Part shown: positions 47,578 through 56,849 of the stretch, piece after piece | Position numbering within the stretch: the stretch's first letter is position 1 | Layout of the letters: each line of letters begins with the position of its first letter | NCBI RefSeq assembly: GCF_006716645.1 | Contig: NZ_VFPL01000002.1 | Coordinates: forward strand, 62,001-126,000 | DNA: 64,000 nucleotides | Source of the DNA: Arcticibacter tournemirensis | GTDB lineage: Bacteria; Bacteroidota; Bacteroidia; Sphingobacteriales; Sphingobacteriaceae | Direction: 5' to 3' | The notes under the pieces: generated by a model | Told to the model about the DNA's origin: nothing | Databases searched by the model: none | What the model saw: the letters and a program-made list of their open reading frames with translations, nothing else | Made by a program: the position numbers and the translations under genes

Positions 47578-48674
47578 TATTTCACGGTCCCTTTTTCTAC
47601 CTCAAAGATAGTAAGCTCAACTCCAATTGCAGCAAAAATCGAACTAATCCTTTCGCGACTGGTGTCGGTAATAAAAATCTGCCCGAAATCATCATGTGAT
47701 ACCATTTCCATAAGTTTCCTGGTCCTCTTGTCGTCAAGCTTGTCAAAAATATCGTCAAGCAACAGCAGCGGCTTGTAACCCTTTCTCTCCTGGAGAAAAC
47801 TGTACTGGGCAAGTTTAAGGGCGATAAGGAAGGACTTCTGTTGCCCCTGTGAACCAAATTTCTTCATTGGCATCCCATTTACTGCAAACAGAAGATCATC
47901 CTTGTGAATACCTGTACTTGTACGTTCCAATATCCGGTCGCGTTCGGCAGCCTTCTTCAAAAGAACAGAGAAATCTTCGTTTAACAGAGGCGAATCATAT
48001 ATAAGATCTACTTCTTCTGCTCCCTCCGTAAGATGGCGGTAATGCTTATGAAATACGGGGAGGAATGTCTCCATAAAATTGCGCCGCTTTTCAAAAATAC
48101 GTTTACCTGAAGTAACTAGTTGTTCATCAAAAATAGCCAGAAGCTCGGGATCGTATCTCCCCGTTTCGGCAATACTTTTCAGGAGGGCATTTCTGTTAGT
48201 GAGATTTTTATTATATGTTATTAACTCGTCAAGATAATGAATATCGGTTTGAGAGATCACGTTATCGATAAAGCGACGACGTTCTTCGCTTCCCTCTATT
48301 ATGATACTCACGTCATACGGAGAGATCATTACAAGAGGAAACAGCCCAATGTGGTCTGCCAAACGCTGATACTCTTTCTTGTTGCGTCTGAACTGCTTCT
48401 TCTGGTTTCGCTTTAATGAACAGGCAACTACCTCTTCCGAGCCGTCTTTATCAAAAGTACCCTGCAGCATGAAAAAGTCAGCACCATTTCTGATTTGCTG
48501 TGAGTCTATAGGATTAAAGTAGCTTTTGCAAAGCGACAAATAATGTACTGCATCCAGCAGGTTGGTCTTGCCTGCGCCGTTATCACCTGTAAAAGCGTTA
48601 ACAGCAGGGGAAAGATCAAGCCCGCCTTCTTCGTAATTCTTAAAATTTATCAGCGCTATTTTTTTAAGCCACAT
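47577..48674 (-). CDS. recF: DNA replication/repair protein RecF
   Basis: 365 aa, normal length. SMC-like ATPase motifs are visible: Walker A GDNGAGKTNLLDAV (residues 30-43), the signature KFGSQGQQKSFLIALKLA, and Walker B PLLLLDDIFDKLD. RecF helps load RecA at single-strand gaps together with RecO and RecR. A TAACTTTG box ends 9 nt before the ATG, so the leader must be very short. The gene is followed by an overlapping DUF721 gene, an arrangement common in this phylum. The divergent neighbour is a TPR membrane protein. Confidence 0.95.
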   Translation of the reverse strand: MWLKKIALINFKNYEEGGLDLSPAVNAFTGDNGAGKTNLLDAVHYLSLCKSYFNPIDSQQIRNGADFFMLQGTFDKDGSEEVVACSLKRNQKKQFRRNKKEYQRLADHIGLFPLVMISPYDVSIIIEGSEERRRFIDNVISQTDIHYLDELITYNKNLTNRNALLKSIAETGRYDPELLAIFDEQLVTSGKRIFEKRRNFMETFLPVFHKHYRHLTEGAEEVDLIYDSPLLNEDFSVLLKKAAERDRILERTSTGIHKDDLLFAVNGMPMKKFGSQGQQKSFLIALKLAQYSFLQERKGYKPLLLLDDIFDKLDDKRTRKLMEMVSHDDFGQIFITDTSRERISSIFAAIGVELTIFEVEKGTVK

Positions 48675-48683
48675 AAACTACCG

Positions 48684-48691
48684 CAAAGTTA
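48684..48691 (-). promoter_or_regulatory. Promoter box of recF
   Basis: TAACTTTG on the minus strand matches TAnnTTTG exactly, 9 nt from the recF ATG. No convincing TTG was seen at the -33 distance. Confidence 0.5.
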
Positions 48692-48773
48692 ATCCTTTCC
48701 GGGTAAAGCATGCGCTTTGACGATCAGCTTTCAATAATAAAACAGCACTCCTATAAATGTCCATGATTTCCCC

Positions 48774-48803
48774 TTGACAGTATTCCTTAAAAATGTATTT
48801 TTG
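48774..48803 (+). promoter_or_regulatory. Promoter of the TPR protein gene
   Basis: TTG (48774-48776), a 19-nt spacer and TATTTTTG (48796-48803) fit the -33/-7 pattern, 20 nt before the start codon. Confidence 0.65.
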
Positions 48804-48823
48804 CAGACTTCAATATAACGCAA

Positions 48824-49501
48824 ATGGCGATTAATCAAAAAGATACTATTACTCACTCTGACAAACCAGGCAATACCAGTAAATTTGTGCAGGAGAATAA
48901 AAAAAGTCTGGCATTTATAGGTGGCGCTATAGTAGCTCTTGTACTACTTTACTTTGGATACCAGAAGTTCTATCTGGCCCCACGTGCGGAAAAAGCTTCC
49001 AACGAAATGTTTAAGGCAGAAGAATACGTTGCTATAGATTCCCTGTCAGACAGGGCAATCAAAGGCGATGGTTCTTATCCAGGATTCGAAAAAATCGCCG
49101 AGGAATATTCCAGCACCAAATCTGCAAATCTTGCAAATGCTTATCTGGGCGGTTTATATCTGCAAAAAGGTCAGTATCAAAAAGCAATTGATGCATTGGG
49201 AACTTATAGCAGTACGGGCAGTCCGGTTATCGATCCTCTTGTTTTAGGTATGCTGGGAGATGCTTATACCGAATTAAAAGATTACGATCAGGCGATCACT
49301 TATTATAAAAAAGCGGCTGATAAATCGGATAACTCTTTTACTGCTCCTCTTTTCCTTAAAAAAATGGGATTAGTTTACGAAGAGCAAAAAGATTACGAAT
49401 CGGCTGCTAAGGCATATAACAAGATCAAAGAAAGCTATCCTACAAGCTACGAAGCTGCTGTGGTAGATGCTTATATTGCCAGAGCCGAAGCAAGGAAATA
49501 A
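48824..49501 (+). CDS. Membrane-anchored tetratricopeptide repeat protein (YfgM-like)
   Basis: 225 aa. A short polar N-terminus (about 26 aa) is followed by one transmembrane segment at about 29-47 (LAFIGGAIVALVLLYFGYQ), then a periplasmic region with at least three TPR motifs: ANAYLGGLYLQKGQYQKAI, GMLGDAYTELKDYDQAITYY and KKMGLVYEEQKDYESAAKAY. This layout matches the YfgM/TPR_21 family, which in E. coli associates with the SecYEG translocon and periplasmic chaperones. That role is only inferred here. It lies 93 nt before ribH on the same strand and may share its transcript. Confidence 0.85.
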   Translation: MAINQKDTITHSDKPGNTSKFVQENKKSLAFIGGAIVALVLLYFGYQKFYLAPRAEKASNEMFKAEEYVAIDSLSDRAIKGDGSYPGFEKIAEEYSSTKSANLANAYLGGLYLQKGQYQKAIDALGTYSSTGSPVIDPLVLGMLGDAYTELKDYDQAITYYKKAADKSDNSFTAPLFLKKMGLVYEEQKDYESAAKAYNKIKESYPTSYEAAVVDAYIARAEARK

Positions 49502-49504
49502 AGA

Positions 49505-49591
49505 AGTTGTAAGTTGCGGGTTGTATGTTGTGTGACTGTTACCCACAACTTACAACTCGTTACCTGCAACCAGCAATGCACAACATACAAC
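49505..49591 (+). promoter_or_regulatory. Interleaved inverted repeats in the TPR-ribH spacer
   Basis: Word A (49505-49516, AGTTGTAAGTTG) has an exact 12-nt reverse complement at 49546-49557. Word B (49520-49532, GTTGTATGTTGTG) has an exact 13-nt reverse complement at 49579-49591. The order A-B-A'-B' means the two stems can coexist only as a pseudoknot, or else alternate. B' ends 3 nt before the ribH ATG. GTTG-rich words of this kind recur between genes in Bacteroidota, so a repeat-element origin is possible. Confidence 0.55.
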
Positions 49592-49594
49592 GCA

Positions 49595-50086
49595 ATGGCC
49601 ACTCAACTTAAGAGCCTTTCCGATTTTTCGCATACAACCATTCCTTCTGCTAGTCCCTATAGATTTGCTATTGTTACAGCTCAATGGAACGCAGACATCA
49701 CAGGAGCATTATACCAGGGTGCCTATGAGCTTCTGGTTAAACAGGGTGCCTCTCCAGAAAATATCATTTCAGTAACGGTTCCCGGAAGTTTCGAGTTAAC
49801 TTCGGGCGCAGACATGATACTGAATAATAAAAAGGTAGACGCCGTAATTTGCCTTGGTTGTGTCATTAAAGGCGATACCCCCCACTTTGAGTATATTTGC
49901 AGCGCAGTTGCTCACGGCATCACCAATGTTGGCCTTAAATATAATATTCCCGCAATATTTGGAGTTCTCACTACAAATAACCAGGAGCAGGCTTTGGAAA
50001 GAGCAGGGGGAAAACATGGCAATAAAGGGGAAGAAGCGGCGGCCACAGCTATTTTAATGGCTGATCTTCAACGCTCCCTCTGCTAA
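49595..50086 (+). CDS. ribH: 6,7-dimethyl-8-ribityllumazine synthase
   Basis: 163 aa from the ATG at 49595 (MATQLKSLSDFSHTTIPSAS). In-frame codons upstream translate repeat sequence and are not part of the protein. Motifs: FAIVTAQWNADITGALYQGA, VTVPGSFELTSGADMIL, VICLGCVIKGDTPHFEYICS, IPAIFGVLTTNNQEQALERAGG and NKGEEAAATAILMADL. These include the substrate-binding WN and the catalytic His region (GDTPHFEY). It condenses the ribityl-uracil intermediate with dihydroxybutanone phosphate in riboflavin synthesis. No other rib gene is in the window. The spacer upstream has interleaved inverted repeats that could hide the start, and no FMN riboswitch was recognised. Confidence 0.95.
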   Translation: MATQLKSLSDFSHTTIPSASPYRFAIVTAQWNADITGALYQGAYELLVKQGASPENIISVTVPGSFELTSGADMILNNKKVDAVICLGCVIKGDTPHFEYICSAVAHGITNVGLKYNIPAIFGVLTTNNQEQALERAGGKHGNKGEEAAATAILMADLQRSLC

Positions 50087-50087
50087 A

Positions 50088-50111
50088 AACCATTTATACT
50101 CTTAAATGGTT
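50088..50111 (+). terminator. Possible terminator after ribH
   Basis: AACCATTTA (50088-50096) pairs perfectly with TAAATGGTT (50103-50111) two bases past the ribH stop. The following sequence, GTATTAGAAATTTTT, has only a distant T-run. Confidence 0.4.
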
Positions 50112-50194
50112 GTATTAGAAATTTTTAATACCTTTACTTTTCGAAACTTTATGGGTGCCTTTTTCCGTAAAAGGGAATAGTGCACAATTAGAAT

Positions 50195-50208
50195 TTAACA
50201 ATTGTTAA
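50195..50208. promoter_or_regulatory. 14-bp perfect palindrome before the small lipoprotein gene
   Basis: TTAACAATTGTTAA ends 1 nt before the ATG at 50210. It could be a dimeric regulator site or a weak mRNA hairpin over the ribosome site. An AT-rich palindrome of this size could also arise by chance. Confidence 0.3.
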
Positions 50209-50209
50209 G

Positions 50210-50326
50210 ATGAAGAAATTTACTGCAGGTTTACTCCTGCTGATGTTTGTAGCAATACTATTAGGGTCATGTTCCTCTAAAGTATGCCCTGCCTATAATT
50301 CTTATCCCAGGTCAAAAAGGGGCTAA
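50210..50326 (+). CDS. Small lipoprotein of unknown function (38 aa)
   Basis: ATG at 50210 to TAA at 50326. The 38-aa product begins MKKFTAGLLLLMFVAILLGS and continues CSSKVCPAYNSYPRSKRG. It has a clear lipoprotein signal with the lipobox LGSC (Cys at residue 21), leaving a mature peptide of only 18 residues with a second Cys and a basic end. Tiny lipoproteins ending in a CPAY-type motif are, to my recollection, widespread in Bacteroidota and have no assigned function. It lies between ribH and ytxJ on the same strand, 55 nt before ytxJ, and so may be co-transcribed with the thiol-redox gene. The two Cys residues make a link to redox chemistry conceivable, but that is speculation. Confidence 0.75.
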   Translation: MKKFTAGLLLLMFVAILLGSCSSKVCPAYNSYPRSKRG

Positions 50327-50381
50327 TCCGCCAATTCAATTACTTTTTGAACCTCTTAGGATACATTAAAAAACTGATACT

Positions 50382-50714
50382 ATGAATTGGATACCGTTGG
50401 AAAGAATAGACCAGTTGCAGGAAATTAAGGATGCAACAGGGTATAGTATATTATTTAAGCATAGCACCCGTTGTGCTATTAGCATGATGGCAAAAAGAAA
50501 GTTTGAATCAGAATGGGCATCTCTGCCATCTGAAACGCCAGTCTATTTTTTAGACCTTCTAAACCATCGTGATATTTCAGCTGCCATTGTACAGCTATTC
50601 CAGGTTCATCACGAATCTCCTCAATTACTGTTAATCAGAGATGGCGAATGTATTTACCATACATCGCATGGAGAAGTATCAGCAGACGAGGCCTCCGCAC
50701 AGATGAGGTTTTAA
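50382..50714 (+). CDS. ytxJ: Bacillithiol-system redox protein YtxJ
   Basis: 110 aa. The thioredoxin-like sequence has [14 protein letters not shown], then [20 protein letters not shown] with the single active-site Cys32 (HSTRC.IS motif), a [16 protein letters not shown] segment, and [20 protein letters not shown]. This matches the YtxJ (monothiol bacilliredoxin-like, DUF2847) family, thought to remove bacillithiol from S-bacillithiolated proteins. The presence of bshA 10 kb away supports use of bacillithiol by this organism. The gene is 71 nt upstream of lipA on the same strand. Confidence 0.9.
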   Translation: MNWIPLERIDQLQEIKDATGYSILFKHSTRCAISMMAKRKFESEWASLPSETPVYFLDLLNHRDISAAIVQLFQVHHESPQLLLIRDGECIYHTSHGEVSADEASAQMRF

Positions 50715-50773
50715 ATCATAAGCACAATGTCAAATTCCACCGGGAGACAGCGGGTTTCCCGCAACTAAATAGC

Positions 50774-50781
50774 TACCTTTG
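50774..50781 (+). promoter_or_regulatory. Promoter box of lipA
   Basis: TACCTTTG matches TAnnTTTG exactly and ends only 4 nt before the lipA ATG, so transcription from it would give a leaderless mRNA. Confidence 0.45.
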
Positions 50782-50785
50782 TTCT

Positions 50786-51670
50786 ATGATTGAATTGCCG
50801 GTAATTCCAGCCAGTGAAACTCAAAGAAGGCCTAACTGGTTACGGGTAAAGCTACCTGTAGGAAAAGAATATGCAAATGTAAGGGGATTAGTTGATACTC
50901 ATAAGCTTCATACGATCTGTGAAAGTGGTAACTGCCCGAATATGGGAGAGTGCTGGGGTGCTGGTACTGCTACTTTTATGATCCTGGGGAATATCTGCAC
51001 CCGGTCCTGTTCTTTTTGTGCCGTAGCTACGGGGAGGCCTCATGCAGTGGATCTTGACGAGCCGAACAGAGTGGCTAACTCAATCAAGCTCATGAACGTT
51101 AAACATGCCGTTATCACATCGGTTGACCGTGACGACCTTAAAGACGGCGGCTCCATCATATGGGCCGAAACGATCAAAGCGATCAGACGTGAAAGTCCCC
51201 AGACCACAATGGAAACCCTGATACCCGATTTCAGGGGTATTTGGGAAAATCTTTACCGCGTGTGCGAAGAGAGTCCTGAGGTGATATCCCACAATATTGA
51301 AACTGTTAAAAGACTTACCCGACAGGTGCGTATCCAGGCAAAATACGAAAGAAGCCTTGAGGCCCTGAAGCGCATTTCGGAGTTTGGGTTGAGAACCAAG
51401 TCGGGCATTATGCTTGGTTTAGGGGAAACAGAAGCCGACGTTATTGAAACCATGCAGGATGTTGCTGATGCTGGTGTGCATATACTTACGCTGGGGCAAT
51501 ATCTCCAGCCGACAAAAAACCATCACCCGGTGTTAGACTGGATCCACCCCGATCAGTTTGCAAAATATAAAGAGATAGGCCTGGATATGGGTTTCAGGTA
51601 TGTAGAAAGCGGACCATTGGTACGTTCTTCCTACCATGCCGAAAAACATCTGTTTGATCAGATAAGGTAA
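50786..51670 (+). CDS. lipA: Lipoyl synthase
   Basis: 294 aa from the ATG at 50786 ([20 protein letters not shown]), the usual start. Upstream in-frame codons overlap ytxJ in another frame and are not LipA-like. The auxiliary cluster motif [12 protein letters not shown] (C-x4-C-x5-C) and the radical SAM motif CTRSCSFC (C-x3-C-x2-C) are both intact, as is the C-terminal RSSY signature ([10 protein letters not shown]). The enzyme inserts two sulfurs into octanoyl groups on lipoyl-dependent dehydrogenases in the cytoplasm. No lipB is adjacent. It is convergent with the uvrA-metallopeptidase-nnr operon, with 20 nt between stops. Confidence 0.96.
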   Translation: MIELPVIPASETQRRPNWLRVKLPVGKEYANVRGLVDTHKLHTICESGNCPNMGECWGAGTATFMILGNICTRSCSFCAVATGRPHAVDLDEPNRVANSIKLMNVKHAVITSVDRDDLKDGGSIIWAETIKAIRRESPQTTMETLIPDFRGIWENLYRVCEESPEVISHNIETVKRLTRQVRIQAKYERSLEALKRISEFGLRTKSGIMLGLGETEADVIETMQDVADAGVHILTLGQYLQPTKNHHPVLDWIHPDQFAKYKEIGLDMGFRYVESGPLVRSSYHAEKHLFDQIR

Positions 51671-51690
51671 GCGCAGTAATTCGCCGTTGA

Positions 51691-53184
51691 CTATAAATAC
51701 CTGAGAATTACTTCGGGAAGCGCTTCTATCAGGCGGGATGGAGGGACCACGTATCCTTGCACACTTTCTCCAGCGATACCGTGAAGATATACCCCCATGA
51801 TTGCTGCGTCCTCGGGTGTGTACCCTTGCGCAACAAACGAAACGATCATTCCTGTCAACACATCTCCCATCCCTCCTGTTGCCATGGCAGGTGTACCGGT
51901 GGGGTTAAACAAACACCGTCCTTCAGGGGTGAAGATAATGGTATAGCGATTTTTCAGTACAATGGTACAGCCAAGGGTAACTGCCCGGTCTATTCCCGTT
52001 TCCAGTCGTTCCCACCAGCTTGTATGTTCACCAAAAAGCCTGTCGAACTCCTTGACATGAGGTGTCAGCACCGAGAACTCGGGTACGAGCTGCATTAATT
52101 CATAATTAGATGATATAAGGTTGAGCCCATCTGCATCAATCACAATCGGCTTGGCGAAGTTTTTTAAGGTATCTTTCAATACGTGCAGACTTTTGTCGCC
52201 AGTTCCCAGTCCGGGCCCTATACCTGCAGACTGATACTTACCCCACTGCAGGCTTGCCGGAAGCCGGTTTCCTTCTCTCACTACTGCCATTACTTCAGGC
52301 ATAGCCGCATTTAAAGCATTAAGTCCTTCGGCCGGTATACAGGCAGAAGTTAAGCCGGCGCCGGTATACAAACAGGCTTTGGAGCACAGCAGGGCCGCTC
52401 CCATTGTTTCCGGAGCTCCGGCGACCAGCAAAGCGTGCCCATAGGAGCCTTTGTGACTAAAAGGCAACCGCGCTCTTAGCCGATCCCGGATATCATCTTC
52501 CGACAGGAGATAATATGGTCCCTCCCCGTCCTGCATAAAGGCCTCGTCAAGACCGATATCCGCAACTTCAAAATATTTAAGATATGGTGATGAATCGGGC
52601 AGAAGAAAGTTAAGCCTGGCCCGTTGAAAAGTTATGGCCAGGTCGGCCCGAAATACCGCGTCAGTCCTTCCCACAGCTCCTTCCGCTTTAAATCCGCTTG
52701 GGATGTCCACAGCTACCTTAGCTCCATCTAATGTATTCAGCCACAGTACCAAATCTTTCCATTCCCCATCAAGCGGCTTATTAAGTCCCGAACCTAACAA
52801 AGCATCAATGATAATATCCGCATTCTCCGGACCGGCATCCGCAGCCCTGTAAATCTCTTTAACTTCCAGGTCAAGAGATTTAAGTCGATCGAGATTAATA
52901 TTAAAATCAAGGCTGCTCTTTTCCGAAAAACGGGCTATGATTACTTTAATTCGTTCGTATCCTTCCTTATGGAGTATCCGCGCGATCGCCAGACCGTCGC
53001 CTCCGTTGTTGCCGGTGCCACAATAGACCGAAATGGACAGCGTCCGGTCTGAGAAATCTTCCATAAACAATTCAACGAACGCACGGGAAGCATTTTCCAT
53101 CAAGTCCAAAGACTGAATTGGTTTGTTAGCAATGGTGTAAGCATCTGCCTCCCTTATTTGCGATGATGTCAATAGCTTTAACAT
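51691..53184 (-). CDS. nnr: Bifunctional NAD(P)HX epimerase / dehydratase
   Basis: 497 aa, normal length for the fused enzyme. The N-terminal YjeF_N epimerase domain covers about 1-215 (VYCGTGNNGGDGLAIARIL; DIIIDALLGSGLNKPL; AVDIPSGF). The C-terminal ribokinase-like dehydratase domain covers about 225-497 (GHALLVAGAPETMGAALLCSKA; IGPGLGTG; IDADGLNLI; LTPHVKEFDRLFG; GTPAMATGGMGDVLTGMI). Together they repair hydrated NADH and NADPH. The gene follows the metallopeptidase gene by 11 nt and is the last gene of the uvrA operon. Confidence 0.95.
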   Translation of the reverse strand: MLKLLTSSQIREADAYTIANKPIQSLDLMENASRAFVELFMEDFSDRTLSISVYCGTGNNGGDGLAIARILHKEGYERIKVIIARFSEKSSLDFNINLDRLKSLDLEVKEIYRAADAGPENADIIIDALLGSGLNKPLDGEWKDLVLWLNTLDGAKVAVDIPSGFKAEGAVGRTDAVFRADLAITFQRARLNFLLPDSSPYLKYFEVADIGLDEAFMQDGEGPYYLLSEDDIRDRLRARLPFSHKGSYGHALLVAGAPETMGAALLCSKACLYTGAGLTSACIPAEGLNALNAAMPEVMAVVREGNRLPASLQWGKYQSAGIGPGLGTGDKSLHVLKDTLKNFAKPIVIDADGLNLISSNYELMQLVPEFSVLTPHVKEFDRLFGEHTSWWERLETGIDRAVTLGCTIVLKNRYTIIFTPEGRCLFNPTGTPAMATGGMGDVLTGMIVSFVAQGYTPEDAAIMGVYLHGIAGESVQGYVVPPSRLIEALPEVILRYL

Positions 53185-53195
53185 AGGCCTTTCTA

Positions 53196-53951
53196 TTATC
53201 TGTAGAAATGCTGGTATCTCCTCTCAAATAAATCAAATCCCCCGTCGGAAAGGGATTCGATCGCATCAATGGAACTCTTGCCCTCCTTTAATTTCAGAAG
53301 CAATTTCTTAGTGAACGCAGGAGTAGACTTAGCCATAAAATAAACAATACTATATGATACATTATACATATAATCCAGCTTTGATTTACTATTCATCCAG
53401 GCCTCGTCGTCAAGTTGAAGGAATTCAGTTAGGTTCACATCTCCGCCCTGGATCTCGCGTTTAACAGCTGAAATCCTCGCTGTCTGAACAGCCACAGACA
53501 CCTGTCCGTATGCCACGGCCATCGACTCAAAAAATACCGCCAGCCCTTCGTTAAACCAACGGGGTATGCCTCCTATATTATGATGCATAAAACTATGGCT
53601 CATCTCGTGGACGAGAGTTCTTATAAAGTCGTTAGTACGGTAGACAAAAATCTGTTTTAAACGTGGAGAATAAAAGCCGGTTTTGGAGACCACGTCTGAT
53701 GCGGCTGCAAGACTGGCTTTTTTGTAATCCCCAAAGTTCTTATACAGGTTAATGGTGATCAGCAGACTGTCGTTTCTCCGGGTATCAAACAGGCCGTTGT
53801 AGATCTGCGACTCGTATTCTGACAGAAGCTGAATATTCTCTCTCTCCTGTTCTGTCAGTTTAAAGCCGATTTCGTTAATAAGGAGCTTCTGCGGTAGAGC
53901 TTTTTGAGCCAACAGCAGAAATAACACCGACAACAGGAGTTTAGATTTCAT
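53196..53951 (-). CDS. Exported gluzincin-type metallopeptidase (peptidase MA-like)
   Basis: 251 aa from the ATG at 53951. The frame is open to a TTG at 54002, but the ATG begins a good signal peptide ([21 protein letters not shown]). The zinc motif HEMSH is at residues 115-119 and the third ligand is probably Glu135 in RWFNEGLAVFFES, the gluzincin pattern HExxH-x15-20-E as in the peptidase MA-like superfamily. Substrate is unknown. The context of uvrA before (34 nt) and nnr after (11 nt) gives no clue to function and looks like simple co-transcription. Probably periplasmic. Confidence 0.8.
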   Translation of the reverse strand: MKSKLLLSVLFLLLAQKALPQKLLINEIGFKLTEQERENIQLLSEYESQIYNGLFDTRRNDSLLITINLYKNFGDYKKASLAAASDVVSKTGFYSPRLKQIFVYRTNDFIRTLVHEMSHSFMHHNIGGIPRWFNEGLAVFFESMAVAYGQVSVAVQTARISAVKREIQGGDVNLTEFLQLDDEAWMNSKSKLDYMYNVSYSIVYFMAKSTPAFTKKLLLKLKEGKSSIDAIESLSDGGFDLFERRYQHFYR

Positions 53952-53985
53952 TATATATAAAAGGCTGAAACGACAGCCAACATCT

Positions 53986-56829
53986 TTAACGTTCCATTTC
54001 AAGTTTCAAAAACCTGGCAGTATGGCTCTTTTCCTCTTTGAGTAAATTCTCAGGAGTACCCGAGAAAAGTATCTGGCCACCACCGGCACCACCCTCGGGC
54101 CCCAGGTCTATTACCCAGTCGGCTACTTTTACCACATCAATATTGTGTTCTATCACCAGCACGGTGTTACCGTGGTCAACGAGACGATTGAGCACTCCAA
54201 GCAATACGTTGATATCTTCAAAATGAAGTCCTGTCGTAGGCTCATCGAGGATATAAAATGTTTTTCCTGTATCCTTCTTGGATAACTCAGTAGCAAGTTT
54301 TACACGTTGTGCCTCTCCTCCTGATAGAGTGGTTGACGACTGACCGAGCTTGATGTAGCCCAGGCCTACCTCATACAAGGTATTAATTTTCCGGTAAATA
54401 GATGGAATCGGTTCGAAGAAACTAACAGCCTCCTCTATGCTCATGTCTAAAACGTCGCTGATCGATTTTCCACGATATCTCACTTCGAGTGTTTCCCGGT
54501 TATAACGCCTTCCCTGACATTCTTCACAAGGCACTTGTACGTCGGGCAGAAAGTTCATTTCAATTACTTTCATTCCCGCGCCCTGGCATGTTTCGCACCT
54601 TCCTCCTTTTACATTAAATGAAAAACGGCCTGGTTTATAGCCCCTGATCTTAGCCTCCGGCAGCTGCACAAAAAGATTTCTTATATCAGAAAACACTCCT
54701 GTGTAAGTGGAAGGATTCGATCTGGGAGTACGGCCTATAGGGGCCTGATCTATCTCAATTACCTTATCTATATGCTCGAGGCCTTCGATCTTCTTATAAG
54801 GCAGTGGATGTTTCTTTGCCCTGAAGAAATGGTGATTAAGAATAGGATACAGTGTTTCGGCAATCAGGCTTGACTTACCACTGCCCGAGACACCGGTGAT
54901 GCAAATAAATCTGCCCAGCGGAAATTCCGCGGTCACATTTCTCAGATTATTTCCGGTGGCATGCTTCAGTATCAAAGAATGCCCGTTGCCCTTCCTTCGT
55001 TCAGCAGGAACAGCAATCTCCTTTTTACCATTGAGATAGGCCGTTGTAAGAGTGCTGGCCTTTTTGATTTCCTCAGGCTTTCCCTCTGCTACCACCTCCC
55101 CTCCATGAACACCTGCTGCGGGGCCCATGTCGATCACGTGATCGGCTTCAAGGATCATATCCTTATCATGCTCCACTACAAGCACAGAGTTGCCAATATC
55201 CCGAAGGTTTTTTAAGGCAGATATAAGTCGTGCATTGTCGCGCTGATGTAAACCAATGCTCGGCTCATCCAGGATGTAAAGTACGTTAACCAGTTGCGAC
55301 CCAATCTGAGTTGCAAGACGGATTCGCTGCGCTTCACCGCCCGACAAGGTCTTTGCCGTCCGGTCAAGCGTTAAATAATTCAGGCCAACATCCAACAGGA
55401 AGCCAATACGTGCCCTGATCTCTTTTAAGATCTCTTTAGCTATTATATTTTGCCTTTCATCAAGGCGACTTTCAACGTTTTCGAACCAGTCAGAGAGACT
55501 ATTTATATCCATGGAGGCAAGCTCGAAAATATTCTTATCCCCCAATTTAAAGTGAAGCGACTCCTTTTTTAGCCGGGCACCATGGCAAACAGGACAAGTT
55601 TTGAGTACCCTGAAGCTCTCAAGATCCTCCATGCCGCTATCTCCACGCCGCTCTGTCTGCTCCTCCAGCATTTTAATAATGCCGTCGAAAGTGATCTGAT
55701 AATTCTGAACGTTCCATTTATTATACTCCACCGGAACCGTAATAATATCATCAGATCCGTTAAGAATGATATCCAGTATTTCCCTCGGAATCTTCTCAAT
55801 AGGAGCAGACAAGGAAAAATTAAATTTCTTTGCAAGGGCTTTCAGCACCTGAAACATCCAGGTTTCTCTGTATTCTCCCAGTGGCGCCAGGCCGCCCTGT
55901 ATAATGCTTAGTTTAGGATTTGGGATGACAGATGCTTCCTCTATCTCAAAAATATATCCCAAACCATCACAACGTTCACAAGCACCATATGGCGAGTTGA
56001 ACGAAAATGTATTGGGCTGAGGTTCGTCATACGATATCCCAGAAACAGGATCCATTAAATACCTGCTGAAGAAGAACTCATTATTCTCCTGGTCCGAAAT
56101 TTTAATGATTCCTTTGGAGGTTTTTAATGCGGTTTGTATAGAGTTATATAGTCTTTTGGTATCCTTATCCGTTACCACAATACGGTCTATCACCATTTCG
56201 ATGTCATGGATCTTGTACCTGTCAAGCTGCATCTTCGCCACAAGATCAACAATCTCGCCATCTACGCGTACTTTAAGATAGCCCTGTTTTCGTATCTGCT
56301 CGAAAAGCTCCCGGTAATGCCCCTTCCTTCCCTTGACTACAGGCGCCAGAACATTAATGGGCTTTCCATCAAACTGTTGAAGGATATTACGCAACATCTG
56401 ATCTTCAGACATGCGCTCCATCTTCTGGCCCGTCACGTAAGAGTAGGCTTCTCCGGCACGTGCGTATAGCAGACGCATAAAGTCGTATATCTCAGTAATG
56501 GTACCTACCGTAGATCTGGGATTTTTTGATGTCGTTTTCTGTTCAATAGCGATTACCGGGCTTAACCCGGAGATCTTGTCCACATCCGGACGTTCCATGC
56601 CACCCAGGAACTGTCTTGAATAGGCGCTAAAAGTCTCCATGTAACGACGCTGGCCTTCTGCATATATAGTATCAAATGCAAGCGACGATTTACCGCTTCC
56701 GCTAAGTCCCGTAATTACAACCAGCTTATTACGAGGAAAAGAAACATCAATATTTTTTAAATTATGGACCCTGGCTCCAAAAACTTCCACTTCACTCTGT
56801 TCTCCAAGGTCGGGCGTACTTTTATCCAT
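53986..56829 (-). CDS. uvrA: Excinuclease ABC subunit UvrA
   Basis: 947 aa from the ATG at 56829 ([16 protein letters not shown]). A TTG 48 nt upstream is in frame but lies before the promoter box. There are two ABC ATPase units, with Walker A motifs GLSGSGKSS and GVSGSGKSS and signature LSGGEAQR twice. Zinc-binding Cys pairs include [17 protein letters not shown] and CETCQGAGM...[10 protein letters not shown]. Length is normal. UvrA finds bulky DNA lesions and loads UvrB in nucleotide excision repair. It is the first gene of an operon with the metallopeptidase gene and nnr. uvrB and uvrC are not in the window. Confidence 0.97.
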   Translation of the reverse strand: MDKSTPDLGEQSEVEVFGARVHNLKNIDVSFPRNKLVVITGLSGSGKSSLAFDTIYAEGQRRYMETFSAYSRQFLGGMERPDVDKISGLSPVIAIEQKTTSKNPRSTVGTITEIYDFMRLLYARAGEAYSYVTGQKMERMSEDQMLRNILQQFDGKPINVLAPVVKGRKGHYRELFEQIRKQGYLKVRVDGEIVDLVAKMQLDRYKIHDIEMVIDRIVVTDKDTKRLYNSIQTALKTSKGIIKISDQENNEFFFSRYLMDPVSGISYDEPQPNTFSFNSPYGACERCDGLGYIFEIEEASVIPNPKLSIIQGGLAPLGEYRETWMFQVLKALAKKFNFSLSAPIEKIPREILDIILNGSDDIITVPVEYNKWNVQNYQITFDGIIKMLEEQTERRGDSGMEDLESFRVLKTCPVCHGARLKKESLHFKLGDKNIFELASMDINSLSDWFENVESRLDERQNIIAKEILKEIRARIGFLLDVGLNYLTLDRTAKTLSGGEAQRIRLATQIGSQLVNVLYILDEPSIGLHQRDNARLISALKNLRDIGNSVLVVEHDKDMILEADHVIDMGPAAGVHGGEVVAEGKPEEIKKASTLTTAYLNGKKEIAVPAERRKGNGHSLILKHATGNNLRNVTAEFPLGRFICITGVSGSGKSSLIAETLYPILNHHFFRAKKHPLPYKKIEGLEHIDKVIEIDQAPIGRTPRSNPSTYTGVFSDIRNLFVQLPEAKIRGYKPGRFSFNVKGGRCETCQGAGMKVIEMNFLPDVQVPCEECQGRRYNRETLEVRYRGKSISDVLDMSIEEAVSFFEPIPSIYRKINTLYEVGLGYIKLGQSSTTLSGGEAQRVKLATELSKKDTGKTFYILDEPTTGLHFEDINVLLGVLNRLVDHGNTVLVIEHNIDVVKVADWVIDLGPEGGAGGGQILFSGTPENLLKEEKSHTARFLKLEMER

Positions 56830-56841
56830 TAATTTACCTGT

Positions 56842-56849
56842 CAAAAATA
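56842..56849 (-). promoter_or_regulatory. Promoter box of uvrA
   Basis: TATTTTTG on the minus strand matches TAnnTTTG and ends 12 nt before the ATG at 56829, supporting that start. Confidence 0.55.

Noticed and set aside
49502-49594. An FMN riboswitch upstream of ribH
   Set aside because: The spacer is only 93 nt, GTTG-rich, and lacks the multi-stem conserved core of the RFN element.
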